Assembly: GCF_022378335.1 (NCBI RefSeq)
Contig: NZ_JAIQCI010000018.1
Coordinates: 19,629-83,628, forward strand
DNA: 64,000 nt
Direction of reading: 5' to 3'
Origin: Croceicoccus hydrothermalis
GTDB lineage: Bacteria; Pseudomonadota; Alphaproteobacteria; Sphingomonadales; Sphingomonadaceae
In this document: positions 16,145 through 24,282 of the stretch, piece after piece
Numbering within the stretch: the first letter of the stretch is position 1
Layout: every line of letters begins with the position of its first letter
Notes under the pieces: model-generated
The model's database searches: none
Told to the model about the DNA's origin: nothing
What the model saw: only the letters and a program-made list of their open reading frames with translations
Made by a program: the position numbers and the translations under genes

Positions 16145-16707
16145 TGGCATGGACGGCGCTGGTCCCGATCCGCACCGGCCCTGCGGGAAAGTCGCGATTG
16201 AAAGGCGTGCTGGATGCCGACGCACGCGGGCGCCTGGCATTGGACATGGCTCGGCACGTCATCGACGTTCTAACGCAATGTCCGAAAATCGACCGGATCG
16301 TCGTGCTTTCGAACGAAGCCTTCGACCATCCTGCGGCAGTCTGGGCCAACGATAGCGGGCAAGGACTGAATGCCGAGATTTCGGCGTTCCGGCACGGTTT
16401 CGGTGCGTCGCCGCTGCTTGTGATCCACCCAGACCTGCCCTTGTTGGGTCGGCACGATGTCCAAGCGCTACTCGATGCGGCGACCTGCCATGGCGCTGCC
16501 CTGGCCACGGATCGCCTGGGGCAGGGCACGAATGCATTGGCACTGGCCGACGGTCGATCGTTCTCGTTCCAATTCGGGCAGGGCAGTCGCATTCTTCACT
16601 GCGGCGCGGATGTTGCCATGCCGGTACTTCAGCGGACGGGTCTGTCAGCCGATCTCGACACAGCTGCCGACTTGGAGTTCCTGCTGGAACGGGGATTGCG
16701 TGTCTAA
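16144..16707 (+). CDS. cofC: 2-phospho-L-lactate/PEP guanylyltransferase
   Basis: A 187-residue CofC/FbiD nucleotidyltransferase. It has the N-terminal LVPIRTGPAGKSRLKGVL loop (the family pattern for GTP binding), the central IHPDLPLLGRHDV metal-binding segment, and DLDTAADLEFLL at the C terminus. It makes the guanylated phospho-acid donor for CofD. Its ATG shares one base with the cofD stop (TGATG). In other organisms the substrate is 2-phospholactate, phosphoenolpyruvate or 3-phosphoglycerate; the residues that decide this would need an alignment. Confidence 0.9.
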   Translation: MAWTALVPIRTGPAGKSRLKGVLDADARGRLALDMARHVIDVLTQCPKIDRIVVLSNEAFDHPAAVWANDSGQGLNAEISAFRHGFGASPLLVIHPDLPLLGRHDVQALLDAATCHGAALATDRLGQGTNALALADGRSFSFQFGQGSRILHCGADVAMPVLQRTGLSADLDTAADLEFLLERGLRV

Positions 16708-16716
16708 AACCGCCTT

Positions 16717-16732
16717 TCTTCCGGCAGGTAGG
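16717..16732. promoter_or_regulatory. CCTRYC-N4-GRYAGG palindrome, site 5
   Basis: TCTTCCGGCAGGTAGG matches 14 of 16 consensus positions and is immediately followed by TTGACT, which resembles a -35 element. It lies 53 bp before the LLM start at 16786, so this LLM gene probably has its own regulated promoter behind the F420 genes. Confidence 0.5.
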
Positions 16733-16785
16733 TTGACTGCGCCGGACTGTTATCCGCCCGGTAGATCAGCGCAGGAGAGGCAGTC

Positions 16786-17706
16786 ATGAAACTGAGTATC
16801 GGTATCCCCAAAAGCATGAAGGTTGCCGCCATGGTCCAGCCATGGGAGGATCCGCTGACCGGAGCCGATGTCGGGGAACTGATGGCAGTCGCGGACCGGC
16901 TCGGCTTCTATAAATGCATGCTGGGTGAGCATTTCATCATCCCCAAGGAACATATCGAGCTGTCGGGCGACTGGTATTTCCACACCGCCGTGGCGCTGGG
17001 CTTTTATGGCGGGCAGACGAAAAACCTGCGCCTTGCGTCCTCGATCTCCATCCTGCCGCTGCAAAGCCCCATCGTGCAGGCCAAGGCATGGTCGACGCTC
17101 GACTGGCTGACGGGTGGTCGGGCAGAGCCGATATTCGGCGTCGGCTGGCTGAAGGAAGAGTTCGACATGCTGGGCGTGCCGTTCGAAAAACGCGGCGCGA
17201 TGGCGGATGAATATATTGCGGCGATGATTGAACTCTGGACGAAGGACGATCCGAAATTTGAGGGCGAATTCGTCAGTTTCGAAAATTGCGGTTTCGCGCC
17301 CAAACCGCTTCAGAAACCCCACGTGCCGATCTGGTTTGGTGGCGATGCGCCTGCAGTTCAGCGGCGGGTGGCGAAGTTCGGGAATGGCTGGTCCCCGTTC
17401 CGCACACCGCCCGAAAGCTTTCCCGACTGCATCGACTACATCAAGTCACAACCGGAATATGACGGTCGGCCGCTGGACATGTTCTTCGCCCTCGAAATGC
17501 TGAACGTCGGTGCGCATCATGAAATTCTGGATGATGCCCGTGCGCCGGGGACCGAGGACAAGCAAAAGATCATCGACCAGATCGGATGGCTGAAGGAACT
17601 GGGCATTACCGAAACCATCGTGCCCTTGCCGCCGGGCCTGTCCGGCAAGCAGGCATGGATCGACCGCCAGCACTGGGTTGCCGAGGAGATCATGCCGGCA
17701 ATCTGA
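16786..17706 (+). CDS. LLM-class F420-dependent oxidoreductase
   Basis: A 306-residue luciferase-like protein (MKLSIGIPKSMKVAAM) with SISILPLQSPIVQAKAWSTLDWLTGGRAEPIFGVGWLKEEF in the central barrel, a pattern typical of the TIGR03619-like F420-dependent subfamily. GGAGAGG precedes the ATG. It follows the F420 operon by 78 bp and has its own palindrome. It probably uses F420 or F420H2 to oxidise or reduce a pathway intermediate. The substrate is unknown. Confidence 0.88.
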   Translation: MKLSIGIPKSMKVAAMVQPWEDPLTGADVGELMAVADRLGFYKCMLGEHFIIPKEHIELSGDWYFHTAVALGFYGGQTKNLRLASSISILPLQSPIVQAKAWSTLDWLTGGRAEPIFGVGWLKEEFDMLGVPFEKRGAMADEYIAAMIELWTKDDPKFEGEFVSFENCGFAPKPLQKPHVPIWFGGDAPAVQRRVAKFGNGWSPFRTPPESFPDCIDYIKSQPEYDGRPLDMFFALEMLNVGAHHEILDDARAPGTEDKQKIIDQIGWLKELGITETIVPLPPGLSGKQAWIDRQHWVAEEIMPAI

Positions 17707-17725
17707 CAGATGGCGTTTCGTCCCG

Positions 17726-18541
17726 TTACCCCGGCAGGGCTGCGAACATGTCCAGCATGTCGGCGTAATGGGGCTGGTGGTGGGCAATACCGCCATCGGC
17801 CGAAATGATCTGGCCGGTGACAAAGCCCGCAAGATCCGAAGCCAGCCACAGCACGGCCCCCGCGATATCACCCGCGACGCTTTCGCGGGGCAAAAGCACG
17901 TGACGCTGGATCATGGCGAGCTGGTGTTCGGTCATTTGCGCGCGCGCCACGGGGCTGAGCACAAGGCCGGGCAGCACCGCGTTGCAACGGATATTGGCCC
18001 GTCCGAACTGCGTGGCCGTATTGCGCGTCAGAGCATTTACCGCAGCCTTGGACGCGCTATAGGCCGGATTGAGCACATCGCCGAGCAGCGAAACGCCCGA
18101 GCTTGTGTTGATGATCGAACCGCCGCCTGCGGCGATCATGTGAGGAACCACATGCTTGATCACGAACATCGTGCCGCGCACATTGATGTCGAAAGCGGCA
18201 TCCCACACTTCCGGATCCATTTCGGCCAGAGAAGCGTCGCGCATCATCTGCTGGGCACCGGTGTTGGCGGCATTATTATGCAGGATATCGATCTTGCCGA
18301 ATTCACCGAACGCCGCCGCCACCATAGCAGCGACGCTGGCTTCGTCGCCCAGATCGACCTTCAGGGCGATGGCCCTGCCGCCGGATTCGGTAATGCCAGA
18401 GGCCACCCGCCGCGCGCCTTCCTCGTTGATATCGGCAATCGCGACCGACGCGCCGTTCGCGGCCAGCATGCGGGCGCAGGCTTCCCCGATATTTGCGCCG
18501 CCGCCGGTAACTATGGCGATCTTGCCCTCGACCAGACCCAT
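17726..18541 (-). CDS. SDR family oxidoreductase (HQPxYAD-tail subgroup)
   Basis: A 271-residue classical SDR with TGGGANIGE near 12-20, HNNA at about 88-91, Ser147/148, and Tyr161/Lys165 in YSASK. The start at 18541 (MGLVEGKIAIVTGG) is chosen because it sits 2 bp after the upstream kinase-like gene stop. The C terminus carries HHQPHYADMLDMF, a tail shared with the SDRs at 34507 and 39028, which suggests local duplication. It probably oxidises a hydroxyl group of a bulky substrate; the exact role is unknown. Confidence 0.86.
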   Translation of the reverse strand: MGLVEGKIAIVTGGGANIGEACARMLAANGASVAIADINEEGARRVASGITESGGRAIALKVDLGDEASVAAMVAAAFGEFGKIDILHNNAANTGAQQMMRDASLAEMDPEVWDAAFDINVRGTMFVIKHVVPHMIAAGGGSIINTSSGVSLLGDVLNPAYSASKAAVNALTRNTATQFGRANIRCNAVLPGLVLSPVARAQMTEHQLAMIQRHVLLPRESVAGDIAGAVLWLASDLAGFVTGQIISADGGIAHHQPHYADMLDMFAALPG

Positions 18542-18543
18542 TC

Positions 18544-19695
18544 CTATTCCCCCAGAAGCTGCCACGTGCCGTAATCCTCGGCAGCCGTGAAGAAGCGTTC
18601 GTTCATGGGAAGGCCGTTCTGCCCCCACTCATCGAGATTGGCGGCCCAGGCCTGCAATCCGTACATGACGAACAGCCGCGTCTGTTCCCATGCCTCGTCA
18701 AAGTCGGGAACGCCCAGAGCGCCGGTTGCGATCAGATATTCGCGATATTGCTTCACCATGTCCTTGTGATGCTTGCGGCGCTCCTCGATGCTGAGCGCGC
18801 CGATCACGAAATAGGTCAGGTCGCGCCATGGGCGGCCGCGCCGGACCAGCTGCCAGTCCAGCCAGAGCCGGTCGCCGTCGGGCAGGATATAGGTATTGCC
18901 CTGATGGCAGTCGCCCAGCACGATACAATGCGGCGCATCATAGGCCCGCTCAAGCTCACCCAAACGGTCAAATGCGCGTTCCAGCTTGCGCGGATCGTCA
19001 AGGTAATGCTGCGGCGCGACGGCGCGGAAAGCAGGGTCCGCCAGATTGGCTTCGATCCATTGCCACATGATCCGCACCTGATCGCTGTCGACAGGCGTGT
19101 CCATCTGGGTCTGGAGCCATGGGGCATTGGCGGTGCTGATCTTGTCGCTTCCCCAAAGGCTGCCATGCAGCGTGGCAAGGCCTTCGAGATTGTCCATGAT
19201 CATGTCGACGCCATTGGCATCGGTACTGTGCCCGAACTTGCCGCCGCGCTGCACTAGATCTTCCAGCACCACGAAGCCATGCGCACTGCCGTCATCGTCC
19301 CAGTCGGCGTAGTAGCATTTTGCCGTCGGCACTTTCATTTCGTCGATCAGGAAGTGGTAGAAGCGCGCTTCGACGGCGTGGATATCGACATTGTCGAACG
19401 ATCCCGACCAGTTCGCCTTCATGCAGACATGCTCGGGCAGTCCTGCGGCCTTGCCCGCATCGTTCCAGTCGACTTTAACGCGCCATTTCGTCGTGTGGCT
19501 GTTGAGCAGTTGGACGGTTTCCACGCTGTGCGCCGCAACGCCCGGATATTTATAGCTCATCATCCTGCCCAGCCACTCGGCGTCGACATCCTCCAGCCTT
19601 GTCGGCAGCTTGTCGGTGCGGGCGGGATAGGGACGCGGCACGCAATTCGTGTCGACGACTGCACTCTTATATTGGGCGGGGGCGTGCGGATCCAT
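18544..19695 (-). CDS. phosphotransferase-family (APH/kinase-fold) protein
   Basis: A 383-residue protein of the aminoglycoside-phosphotransferase/choline-kinase superfamily. The catalytic loop LGDCHQGNTY lies at about 260-269 (Asp262 probable base), followed by WLDWQLVRRG at 278-287, the DFG-equivalent metal-binding Asp280. AGGAG is 7 bp before the ATG. It is first in a leftward operon with an SDR and shares a divergent promoter with the NTF2/KstD operon. In catabolic clusters such proteins can phosphorylate hydroxyacyl-CoAs (ACAD10/11 and LvaA are precedents), but the substrate here is unknown. Confidence 0.8.
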   Translation of the reverse strand: MDPHAPAQYKSAVVDTNCVPRPYPARTDKLPTRLEDVDAEWLGRMMSYKYPGVAAHSVETVQLLNSHTTKWRVKVDWNDAGKAAGLPEHVCMKANWSGSFDNVDIHAVEARFYHFLIDEMKVPTAKCYYADWDDDGSAHGFVVLEDLVQRGGKFGHSTDANGVDMIMDNLEGLATLHGSLWGSDKISTANAPWLQTQMDTPVDSDQVRIMWQWIEANLADPAFRAVAPQHYLDDPRKLERAFDRLGELERAYDAPHCIVLGDCHQGNTYILPDGDRLWLDWQLVRRGRPWRDLTYFVIGALSIEERRKHHKDMVKQYREYLIATGALGVPDFDEAWEQTRLFVMYGLQAWAANLDEWGQNGLPMNERFFTAAEDYGTWQLLGE

Positions 19696-19795
19696 GGGTC
19701 AGCTCCTTGCGATCTGTCTGTTTTCGAACCTGCGGCGCGATGCGCGGCATGTTCCTCTCTTGCCCTCATGCTTCGCAGAGCACCTGCTGGAGCAA

Positions 19796-19811
19796 CCTGT
19801 CCAAGGAAAGG
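19796..19811. promoter_or_regulatory. CCTRYC-N4-GRYAGG palindrome, site 6
   Basis: CCTGTCCAAGGAAAGG matches 15 of 16 positions. It is in the divergent gap, 50 bp before the start at 19862 and 100 bp before the start at 19695, and could serve both operons. Confidence 0.55.
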
Positions 19812-19861
19812 GGCGGGGCGGGCTGGGCAGGGTGATAAAGCGGCGACGGAGAGAGACCGAA

Positions 19862-20254
19862 ATGACTCAGAAAAACCAGAACAAGGATATCGTGCGACGC
19901 TTCCTCGGCGCGGTCGAAGCGGGAGAGCTTGACGTGATCGAGCAATTGCAGGCGCCCGATTGCACATGGTGGATGATCGGATCGGGCGAAATATCCCGGA
20001 AAGCCTATACCGACGCGGTAAAGGGCATGCTGCTGACCGCTTCGCACCGCAAGGTTCGCATCGTGGGCATGGTCGCGGAAGGCGACACGGTCGCAGCAGA
20101 AGTGCGCTCGGAAATGCATTTCGGCGACCGGGTCTATGCCAATGAATATCACGATCTGTTCGTGATCAGGGACGGGTTGATCGTCCACGGGCGCGAGTAT
20201 TTCGATACCGGTAAGGTCGCCGCCTTTTTCGGCGCGCAGGAAGGTGCGGCATGA
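19862..20254 (+). CDS. NTF2-like / SnoaL-type protein
   Basis: A 130-residue cone-fold protein of the nuclear transport factor 2/ketosteroid-isomerase superfamily. It has an N-terminal helix MTQKNQNKDIVRRFLGAVEAG, a CTWWMIG strand, and a C-terminal YANEYHDLFVIRDGLIV hairpin. Such proteins act as isomerases, cyclases, epoxide hydrolases or binding proteins. GGAGAGAGACCGAA precedes the ATG. Its stop overlaps the next NTF2-like frame (ATGA), so the pair was probably co-translated. No function can be given with confidence. Confidence 0.82.
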   Translation: MTQKNQNKDIVRRFLGAVEAGELDVIEQLQAPDCTWWMIGSGEISRKAYTDAVKGMLLTASHRKVRIVGMVAEGDTVAAEVRSEMHFGDRVYANEYHDLFVIRDGLIVHGREYFDTGKVAAFFGAQEGAA

Positions 20255-20672
20255 ACGCCGAAACCGTCGTCAGGCAATTCCTCTCCTTGTTCCACACCCG
20301 TAAGCTGGATGTGGGGGCAGTGCCGCGATGTTGGCTGACGATGCCCGGTATCAGCCAGTCGTGCCGATCGCTCCGGTAAGGCAAGGCGCGGACGCCATTT
20401 GCGAGGAGCTGGAGCGGCAATACGAACTTTATGACGAATGCGCCTGCGATATTCGCAAGGTCGCCGCTTCGGGATCGACCGTTTTCACGGAACGGGTCGA
20501 TACGTGTCGGCAGCTGAAAGACGGACGGGAAACCACCACCCATGTCGTCGGCGTGTTCGATCTGGATTATGCCGGCAAAATTGTCTGGTGGCGGGAATAT
20601 TGGGACGGTCTCGATTGTGCGGGTCAGTTGGGGATCGACGACAAGGCCATGCGATCGATCATGTGTGCGTGA
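20251..20672 (+). pseudogene. NTF2-like (limonene-epoxide-hydrolase-like) gene with a frameshift
   Basis: The frame from ATG 20251 (MNAETVVRQFLSLFHTRKLDVGA) gives the family's first helix but soon ends. The rest of the fold continues in another frame from about 20300 (MLADDARYQPVVPIAP to VWWREYWDGLDC, ending at 20672). The two frames join if one G is restored in the GTGGGGGC run near 20311-20316. This is either a recent single-base loss or a sequencing error; the remaining sequence is intact. The ATGA overlap with the gene before and the 11-bp gap to the flavoprotein gene place it in the operon. Confidence 0.7.
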
Positions 20673-20683
20673 AGGGAAATTCG

Positions 20684-22345
20684 ATGCAGTATGACGTCGT
20701 GGTGATGGGTTCCGGCGGTGCCGGGTTGACGGCAGCACTGGTCGCCGCAAAAGCGGGTTGCAAGGTGGCCGTGCTGGAAAAGGCGCCGCATTTCGGCGGG
20801 ACGACAGCCATTTCCGGTGGCGGGGTCTGGATACCCGAAAGCCCGCAAGCCGTTGCGGCGGGCGTGGACGACAGCAAGCAAAAGGCGCTGGATTACTCGC
20901 TTGCCGTCGTCGGCAACCGGGCAGAGCGCGAGCTGATCGAGGCCTATATCGAAACCGGCCCCGAAATGGTGCAATGGCTGGAGGCCAATAGTTCGGTCCA
21001 TTTCCTCCTCTCGCCCCCGTCCAGCGACTGGTACCCCGAGGTAGAGGGCGCGATGCACGAAGGGCGGTTGCTGGCTCCGGCTGAATATGACGGCAGAAAG
21101 CTCGGTTCCGATTTCGACAATCTTTCCAAGCCGCGCGAGGAATTCAACGCGCCTGGCGGTATGATGATCGATCTGTTCGATCTGCCCTATATCGCCAAGC
21201 TGCCGCAGCCCGGTGCGTTGTGGTACATGGCCAAGATCGCCATCCGTTTCGCTTTCGACAAGAAGAAGCTGGGCCGCGGCTCACGCCTGACGATGGGCAA
21301 CGCCCTGATGGGCAGGCTTTACCGTTCGGTGCTGGACGCGGGGGTCGACCTCTACAGCAGTGCGCCGGTCGAAAGACTGCTTGCCGATGGGGGCAGGGTC
21401 ACGGGTGTCGTCGCGACCATAGACGGCAAGCAGACGGAAATTTCGGCCGCAAAGGGCGTCGTTCTGGCGGCCGGCGGATTTTCCGCCAACGAACAGATGC
21501 GCAAGGTCTATCTGCCCTATGCCGAGCAGCATGTTTCCATCCTTCCATATCACAATACCGGAGACGGCATAAATGCCGCCACGGCATCGGGCGCCGTGCT
21601 GGGAACGGACAACCACGCCAATGCGGTCTGGGCCGTGGTGTCAAAGCGGACGCGCGATGATGGCTATGTCGAACGCTATGCGCATCTGATCGACATGTCG
21701 AAGCCCGGCTGCATCGCCGTCGGCAAGGACGGCAAACGCTTTGGCAATGAGGCCGGGGTCCATTTCGTCGAGGACATGCACGCCACCGGCAATGTGCCTG
21801 CATGGATCATTTCGAACGCGAAGAACGTCAAGAAATACGGCATGGGGCTGTCGCTTCCGGGGGGCAGCAAGATCAAGGAGCTGGTCGCTTCCGGCTATAT
21901 GAAAAAGGCCAATACGCTGGCCGAACTGGCGGCGCAAATCGGGGTCGATCCCAAGGCGCTGGAAGCAACCGCTGCGCGGGTCGATGCCGATGCGAAAACC
22001 GGGCGCGACAGTGAATTCGGCAAGGGCGATACGCTGATCGATCAAGAAATTGGCGATCCCGCGCACAAGCCCAATCCCTGCTTCGGGCCGGTTGGCGCGG
22101 GGCCCTATTACGCGGTCCAGATATTCCCCGGCGACGGATCGACGACCGTGGGCGTAAAAATCGACGCGCAATGCCGCGTCAAGGATGAGAGCGGTCAGCC
22201 GATTCCGGGCCTTTGGGCTGCCGGGCTGGATGCCAATTCGATCTGGCAGGGCAAGTCTCCGGCGCATGGATGCAATGTCGGTCCGGCACTGGTGACCGGC
22301 TTTATTGCGGGCAGGAGTATCACGGCATCAAAACAGCAGTCGTAA
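20684..22345 (+). CDS. FAD-dependent dehydrogenase, 3-ketosteroid-delta1-dehydrogenase-like
   Basis: A 553-residue flavoprotein of the fumarate-reductase/KstD family. FAD motifs are [21 protein letters not shown] (about 5-25), LEKAPHFGGTTAISGGGVWIP (about 32-52) and the C-terminal GLWAAGLDANSIWQG segment. The first ATG of the long frame is rejected because MQYDVVV at 20684 matches the family start and follows GAAGGGAAA. Relatives desaturate ring A of 3-ketosteroids or reduce/oxidise enones. With P450, Rieske and MaoC genes nearby, a cyclic-ketone substrate is plausible but not shown. Confidence 0.87.
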   Translation: MQYDVVVMGSGGAGLTAALVAAKAGCKVAVLEKAPHFGGTTAISGGGVWIPESPQAVAAGVDDSKQKALDYSLAVVGNRAERELIEAYIETGPEMVQWLEANSSVHFLLSPPSSDWYPEVEGAMHEGRLLAPAEYDGRKLGSDFDNLSKPREEFNAPGGMMIDLFDLPYIAKLPQPGALWYMAKIAIRFAFDKKKLGRGSRLTMGNALMGRLYRSVLDAGVDLYSSAPVERLLADGGRVTGVVATIDGKQTEISAAKGVVLAAGGFSANEQMRKVYLPYAEQHVSILPYHNTGDGINAATASGAVLGTDNHANAVWAVVSKRTRDDGYVERYAHLIDMSKPGCIAVGKDGKRFGNEAGVHFVEDMHATGNVPAWIISNAKNVKKYGMGLSLPGGSKIKELVASGYMKKANTLAELAAQIGVDPKALEATAARVDADAKTGRDSEFGKGDTLIDQEIGDPAHKPNPCFGPVGAGPYYAVQIFPGDGSTTVGVKIDAQCRVKDESGQPIPGLWAAGLDANSIWQGKSPAHGCNVGPALVTGFIAGRSITASKQQS

Positions 22346-23178
22346 CCGGAGCAAGCTCGGGCATCGGCCTTGTCGTCGCGCGGGAACTGGCGCGCGATGG
22401 CTGGCGGGTGATCGCGCAGGGCCGGGATCACGCGCGCAGCGAAGCCGCGCTTGCGGAAATCCGGTCCGCCGCGCCCGAGGCGCAGGTCGACATGATAAGG
22501 GCCGATTTGTCGGTCATGGACAAGGTGGACGCGTTCGCATCGCAGGTAGCGGCATCGACCGACCGGATCGGATTACTGGTGAACAATGCAGGCGCCACGC
22601 CATCGAGGCGGATGGAAACCGCCGACGGGTTTGAACAGACCTTTGCCGCCAATCACCTTGCCGTTTTCCTGCTGACCCACCGCCTGCTGCCCTTGCTGAA
22701 GGCGGCGGCGCCCGGATCACAAGTGATCACGACCGCATCGGTCGCGCACAAATTCATCAAGGACATGAAGTGGGACGATCTGCAGCAGGCGCAGTCATTC
22801 AGCGCCAGCGATGCGTATGCCCAGTCCAAGCTGGCCAACATCTTGTTTACGCGGGAAATGGCGAAACGGGTCAAGCACGACGGAATCCGCGTGAATTGCG
22901 TGCGTCCCGGCGTCGTGCAAACCAATTTCGACAGTCACGGCAATCTTGCCGTCAAGCTGATGTATTTCCTTGGCAAACCGCTCTCGCTGACGCCCGAGCA
23001 GGGCGCGGATACGATACTCTTGCTGGCGAAGGGCGGGGCGCCAAAGGCGACCGGCCAGTATCTCGCCAAGCGCAAGCCCGCAGCATTGTCTGCCGCTGCG
23101 CAGAGCGAGCAAGGCGCCGCACGCTTGTGGGACATCAGCAAAGAACTGACCGCCAAAGCCGGCCAGACTGTCGGCTAA
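22327..23178 (+). CDS. SDR oxidoreductase, retinol-dehydrogenase-like, with non-canonical start
   Basis: Family similarity begins at KTAVVTGASSGIGLVV, directly after an ATC codon at 22327 that has a well-placed AGGAG at 22313-22317 (9-bp spacer). No ATG or GTG lies at the expected position; the nearest in-frame ATG upstream is 22270 inside the preceding gene. The 283-residue body has NNAG, a family-typical FAANHLAVFLLT, and the YAQSK active site. The C-terminal part resembles WW-oxidoreductase/retinol-dehydrogenase SDRs. It overlaps the flavoprotein gene by 19 bp and ends the operon before a terminator. Confidence 0.8.
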   Translation: MKTAVVTGASSGIGLVVARELARDGWRVIAQGRDHARSEAALAEIRSAAPEAQVDMIRADLSVMDKVDAFASQVAASTDRIGLLVNNAGATPSRRMETADGFEQTFAANHLAVFLLTHRLLPLLKAAAPGSQVITTASVAHKFIKDMKWDDLQQAQSFSASDAYAQSKLANILFTREMAKRVKHDGIRVNCVRPGVVQTNFDSHGNLAVKLMYFLGKPLSLTPEQGADTILLLAKGGAPKATGQYLAKRKPAALSAAAQSEQGAARLWDISKELTAKAGQTVG

Positions 23179-23188
23179 AGCCGGGGAA

Positions 23189-23215
23189 GGCGGGATGGCG
23201 CTTTGCCGTCCCGCC
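23189..23215. terminator. hairpin between convergent genes
   Basis: GGCGGGATGGC and GCCGTCCCGCC form an 11-bp stem with one wobble pair around a GCTTT loop. It lies between the convergent stops at 23178 and 23224, the usual place of a bidirectional terminator. A strong U-run is missing, so efficiency is uncertain. Confidence 0.6.
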
Positions 23216-23223
23216 TGCCGGTC

Positions 23224-24282
23224 CTACTTTTCGCGGCGTTTCGCCTCTGCCACCATTGCGAACAGCCCCTCATTATACTTTGTCAGCTGTTCCATGGTGA
23301 GATTGCGATAGGGCGTCATCGGACAGAGCGAATCCACCACGCCCCAGAAGGGTTCGAGTTCTTCGAGCACTTCGTCGACCGGCCCGCATTTCACGAAGGC
23401 CTGCACCATTTCGTCGCTGACCTTCTCGATCACGCCCGAAACATCGCCATGTTCGCCTGCGGCCAGCTGGCAATCGCGTGCGAGATCGCCAAAACCGATG
23501 GAATCGAAAAAGTCTTCGTATTCCTTGTAACCGGCATAGCCCGCCACGGTGGCACGGCTGTCGTCGATCGCCTGCTGCTTGTCGTCATTGATGGCGACCC
23601 ATGGCCATGCATTGATTTCGACATCCGTGCGTTTGCGGCCAAAGCGGGCCAGCTCCGAATGGATGAAATCGTTCTTCTGAACCGTATAGTCGACCGTCCA
23701 AAGCGCATGGACCATCAGCCCGTCGGCAATCTCCAGCGACATGCTGGTCAGCTTGTCCTTGAGCGCGGCGATCCAGATCGGAATATTCTCGCGCACCGGG
23801 GGCGCGGTCATCATCTTTTCCGTCCATTCCAGATCGTAATATTCGCCGTGGAGCGGTTCCATGTCCTTGTGGCTGTTGGCGTTCACGTAACGCACGATCT
23901 TCACCACTTCACGCAGATGGGTCAGCAGCTTGCGATGCGGCTCGCCATAGATCCCCTCAAGCGCGCTGTGCAGCGAGGTGCCCAGGCCAAGGACGAAACG
24001 GCCCTGGCTGATCGTGTCGCATTCGATCGCGCAATAGGCGGTTTCGACCGGACTGCGGGTTCCCGCAACCGCAATGCCGGTCGACACCTTCAGCGTATCG
24101 GTCATCGCCGCGACGGCGGCCATCGGCACAAAGGGTGCGCCATAGATCTGAAGCGAAAAGACCCCCTCGAATCCCACCTGCTCCATCTGTTTTGCCATGC
24201 CGCCCATCACCGGAGCGGGCAAAACGGGCATCACGCCCCACCACTTGCGCTCACCCCCCGTCGCATTGGTCAGTGTGGTCAT
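23224..24282 (-). CDS. LLM-class F420-dependent oxidoreductase
   Basis: A 352-residue luciferase-like protein. It has GIAVAGTRSPVETAYCAIECD and QGRFVLGLGTSLHSALEG, a combination typical of mycobacterial-type F420-dependent LLM enzymes. It shares this region closely with the LLM at 27150 (FTRSPLETACSVIDLD, LGLGSSAQSQIEG), indicating paralogy. Its ATG overlaps the stop of the preceding oxygenase-like gene by four bases, so it is the last gene of the TetR-flanked split-Rieske operon. It may act on the oxygenase product. Confidence 0.87.
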   Translation of the reverse strand: MTTLTNATGGERKWWGVMPVLPAPVMGGMAKQMEQVGFEGVFSLQIYGAPFVPMAAVAAMTDTLKVSTGIAVAGTRSPVETAYCAIECDTISQGRFVLGLGTSLHSALEGIYGEPHRKLLTHLREVVKIVRYVNANSHKDMEPLHGEYYDLEWTEKMMTAPPVRENIPIWIAALKDKLTSMSLEIADGLMVHALWTVDYTVQKNDFIHSELARFGRKRTDVEINAWPWVAINDDKQQAIDDSRATVAGYAGYKEYEDFFDSIGFGDLARDCQLAAGEHGDVSGVIEKVSDEMVQAFVKCGPVDEVLEELEPFWGVVDSLCPMTPYRNLTMEQLTKYNEGLFAMVAEAKRREK

